From Prosthecobacter gellanilyticus (lineage in GTDB: Bacteria; Verrucomicrobiota; Verrucomicrobiia; Verrucomicrobiales; Verrucomicrobiaceae): a stretch of 64,000 nucleotides of DNA. Below the pieces are notes generated by a model, which did not search any database, was not told the origin of the DNA, and worked only from the letters and a program-made list of their open reading frames with translations. A program made the translations under genes and the position numbers. Where the stretch lies: positions 62,001 to 126,000 of the forward strand of contig NZ_BKAG01000014.1 of the NCBI RefSeq assembly GCF_007992435.1. Direction: 5' to 3'. How positions within the stretch are numbered: the stretch's first letter is position 1; the number at the start of each line of letters is the position of its first letter. Positions 63,801-64,000 of the stretch are shown piece after piece.

Positions 63801-64000
63801 AAGCCATTGTCAGATGGAAACCTGCGAACCTTTGCAGAGCACTACAAAGCTTTAGGGTACTTCGCATTCATGCCGGCACAATCACATGGCACAGCATCCC
63901 CACCAGAGCTCTTTAGTGATGGAGCGATTCTATTGAGCGAAATACATATTCGAGATGCATGGGAGATCGGACCGCATGACATTGAAGCGTCCGCACTAAA
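60813..64000 (+). CDS. Very large protein with N-terminal restriction-endonuclease-like domain (runs off window)
   Basis: 1062 residues from ATG 60813, open to the window edge. Residues about 50-190 look like a PD-(D/E)XK nuclease: a helix NDFESFSRRLAEQEICPNLL, then GPSGGGDSKVD (Asp79) and 35 residues later WAFAFSAKKDWRPKV (Lys117, with Ser in the Glu/Gln position), followed by KKVFFVTNQFVPDRVRAEV and LLDRTWILDRVFD. The rest is mostly helical, TPR-like in places (LVQRAAQALDEGQPYRAIQSSGKALM), and later beta-rich. Such nuclease plus large sensor proteins occur in anti-phage defence; that role is inference. No partner gene is visible on the left besides the SUMF1-domain gene. Confidence 0.8.
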   Translation, partial: MSQTGFSPREFLKKRKPEKFSDSVSQNAPILDRSLLEYHLETLTSRSQENDFESFSRRLAEQEICPNLLPHTGPSGGGDSKVDAETYPVADSLTLKWFVGTGRAAAQERWAFAFSAKKDWRPKVYSDVAKVVATNRGYKKVFFVTNQFVPDRVRAEVEDALRTTHNIDVRLLDRTWILDRVFDNKRELLAITELKIRTELRVQRRIGPLDIQKENELKGVEEQIEQSVGQLKMTPALVDDCLRAVELARELELPRTDIEGRLVRLKRVANECGTGHQQFKAEYAWAWTAFWWFEDYATFLTHYAEVEKHSRGTTNVYEAELHFNLWCNLQMSARCGKLAVSEDDLATYTRNLTDLLCRLAQEDEKPSSALQAETLILLMNSTLAARDLEDGWFQKATDVIDRSAGLVGFPFEPLVQILTELGKLVGDHPAYDALHDKLIEMVASRKGNAVAAGLLVQRAAQALDEGQPYRAIQSSGKALMRLYMHETRRELIEALYICGNAYAEVGLTWAARGTVLTAASLAVNEFWTYDEVTSGQAMCFSRLQWLELRLGRLPCCLIWHQTTHAIESALQQKGANRPEALERLMWFDGCLAILLLKADLWQLNKLSRLPDVLNALELPICGASLRFALGHECSLPKELEIPDNEIADFFRKLRNQPAAEEMPDLPLLGNQQKVTWESRILGCRITVNAENRSPCVELAESLLAALEAFLATGIEHRLFSMEPRLVINIRRSDFTAFPFRFEYLQSRTPPTVDVITGEFHPHKLARPLQHELQVKIKEFLVGVIVRFFLVEFSEERMKRLIGDEQALDRAVSFTSSFVSLGNVLGYSPKTTLDSWLEDGHTEYPLKRHEAWNSAEPELPAATKPSEVPQPSQKQGEFWQTNTAHTEMETVSLIRMALWNKANWGGVAYSWDETRKSPPYLALAFGDSTAGREIFSHWRKEVGKIDKQKRLRLAIIKGIDKSNPHAYRVMVSANPKAGPSSSGVPKLLFMASRSCTMKPLSDGNLRTFAEHYKALGYFAFMPAQSHGTASPPELFSDGAILLSEIHIRDAWEIGPHDIEASAL

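Noticed and set aside
1-64000. CRISPR array or cas genes
   Set aside because: No regularly spaced identical repeats with unique spacers and no Cas-like protein was seen; the iterons and period-7/10 arrays have too short a period.

Overview
The window looks like chromosome of a Verrucomicrobiota bacterium, most like Prosthecobacter/Verrucomicrobium. This is inferred from gene content: a secreted formylglycine sulfatase, giant secreted Ig-domain proteins, a TatD-like hydrolase of the EboB type, a fused MFS/spermidine-synthase protein, a SUMF1-domain protein and many imperfect-palindrome intergenic repeats. No rRNA or complete tRNA is present, so the taxonomy is not proven.

Region 1 (1-23,160) is visibly GC-rich and mostly housekeeping or secreted-protein genes. 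It holds the 5' part of aconitase, a secreted sulfatase divergent from a secreted subtilisin-type protease (with operator-like palindromes between them), an AT-richer delta-60 beta-propeller secreted protein, and a second secreted protein sharing a C-terminal domain with the protease. Between these lie a truncated 3' gene relic and a 163-bp inverted-repeat element. Then follow an SDR dehydrogenase, a small protein, the TatD-like hydrolase, an esterase, the MFS/spermidine synthase protein, a lipoprotein, ParB, a class V aminotransferase, a GIY-YIG protein and two lipoproteins. Its intergenic spaces carry several repeat families: period-7 arrays, period-10 inverted arrays and paired 88-bp palindromes.

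Region 2 (about 23,164-31,900) is an integrated mobile element. Its left edge is a 3' fragment of a tRNA (probably Gly) on the minus strand, followed by a tyrosine recombinase, an unknown 469-aa protein, an excisionase-like helix-turn-helix protein, a phage/plasmid DNA-binding-like protein, a P4/D5-type SF3 helicase, a winged-helix-like protein, five 17-bp iterons at 20-21 bp period, and two unknown proteins. The right edge was not found, so the element may extend much further; base composition stays lower than region 1 to the end of the window.

Region 3 (32,000-45,200) carries stress and small hypothetical genes: an AT-hook-like protein, two helical proteins, Hsp20 plus a secreted double alpha-crystallin protein, a zinc-finger-like small protein and a TPR protein. 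It also contains a complete His-Xaa-Ser (Hxs) locus. The exported substrate HxsA, with nine His-X-Ser triplets, is divergent from the overlapping operon hxsD-hxsB-hxsC, which encodes two radical SAM maturases. Small exported proteins around it may be accessory or additional substrates.

Region 4 (45,700-64,000) contains a 4,222-residue secreted Rhs/YD protein. It ends, after its DPRG core boundary, in a domain that aligns with Bacillus-type transglutaminase (Tgl), and a lipoprotein gene follows 11 bases downstream and is the candidate immunity protein. Next come a SUMF1-domain secreted protein lacking the catalytic cysteines of formylglycine-generating enzyme, and the 5' 3.2 kb of a very large gene with an N-terminal restriction-endonuclease-like domain, a defence candidate that runs off the window.
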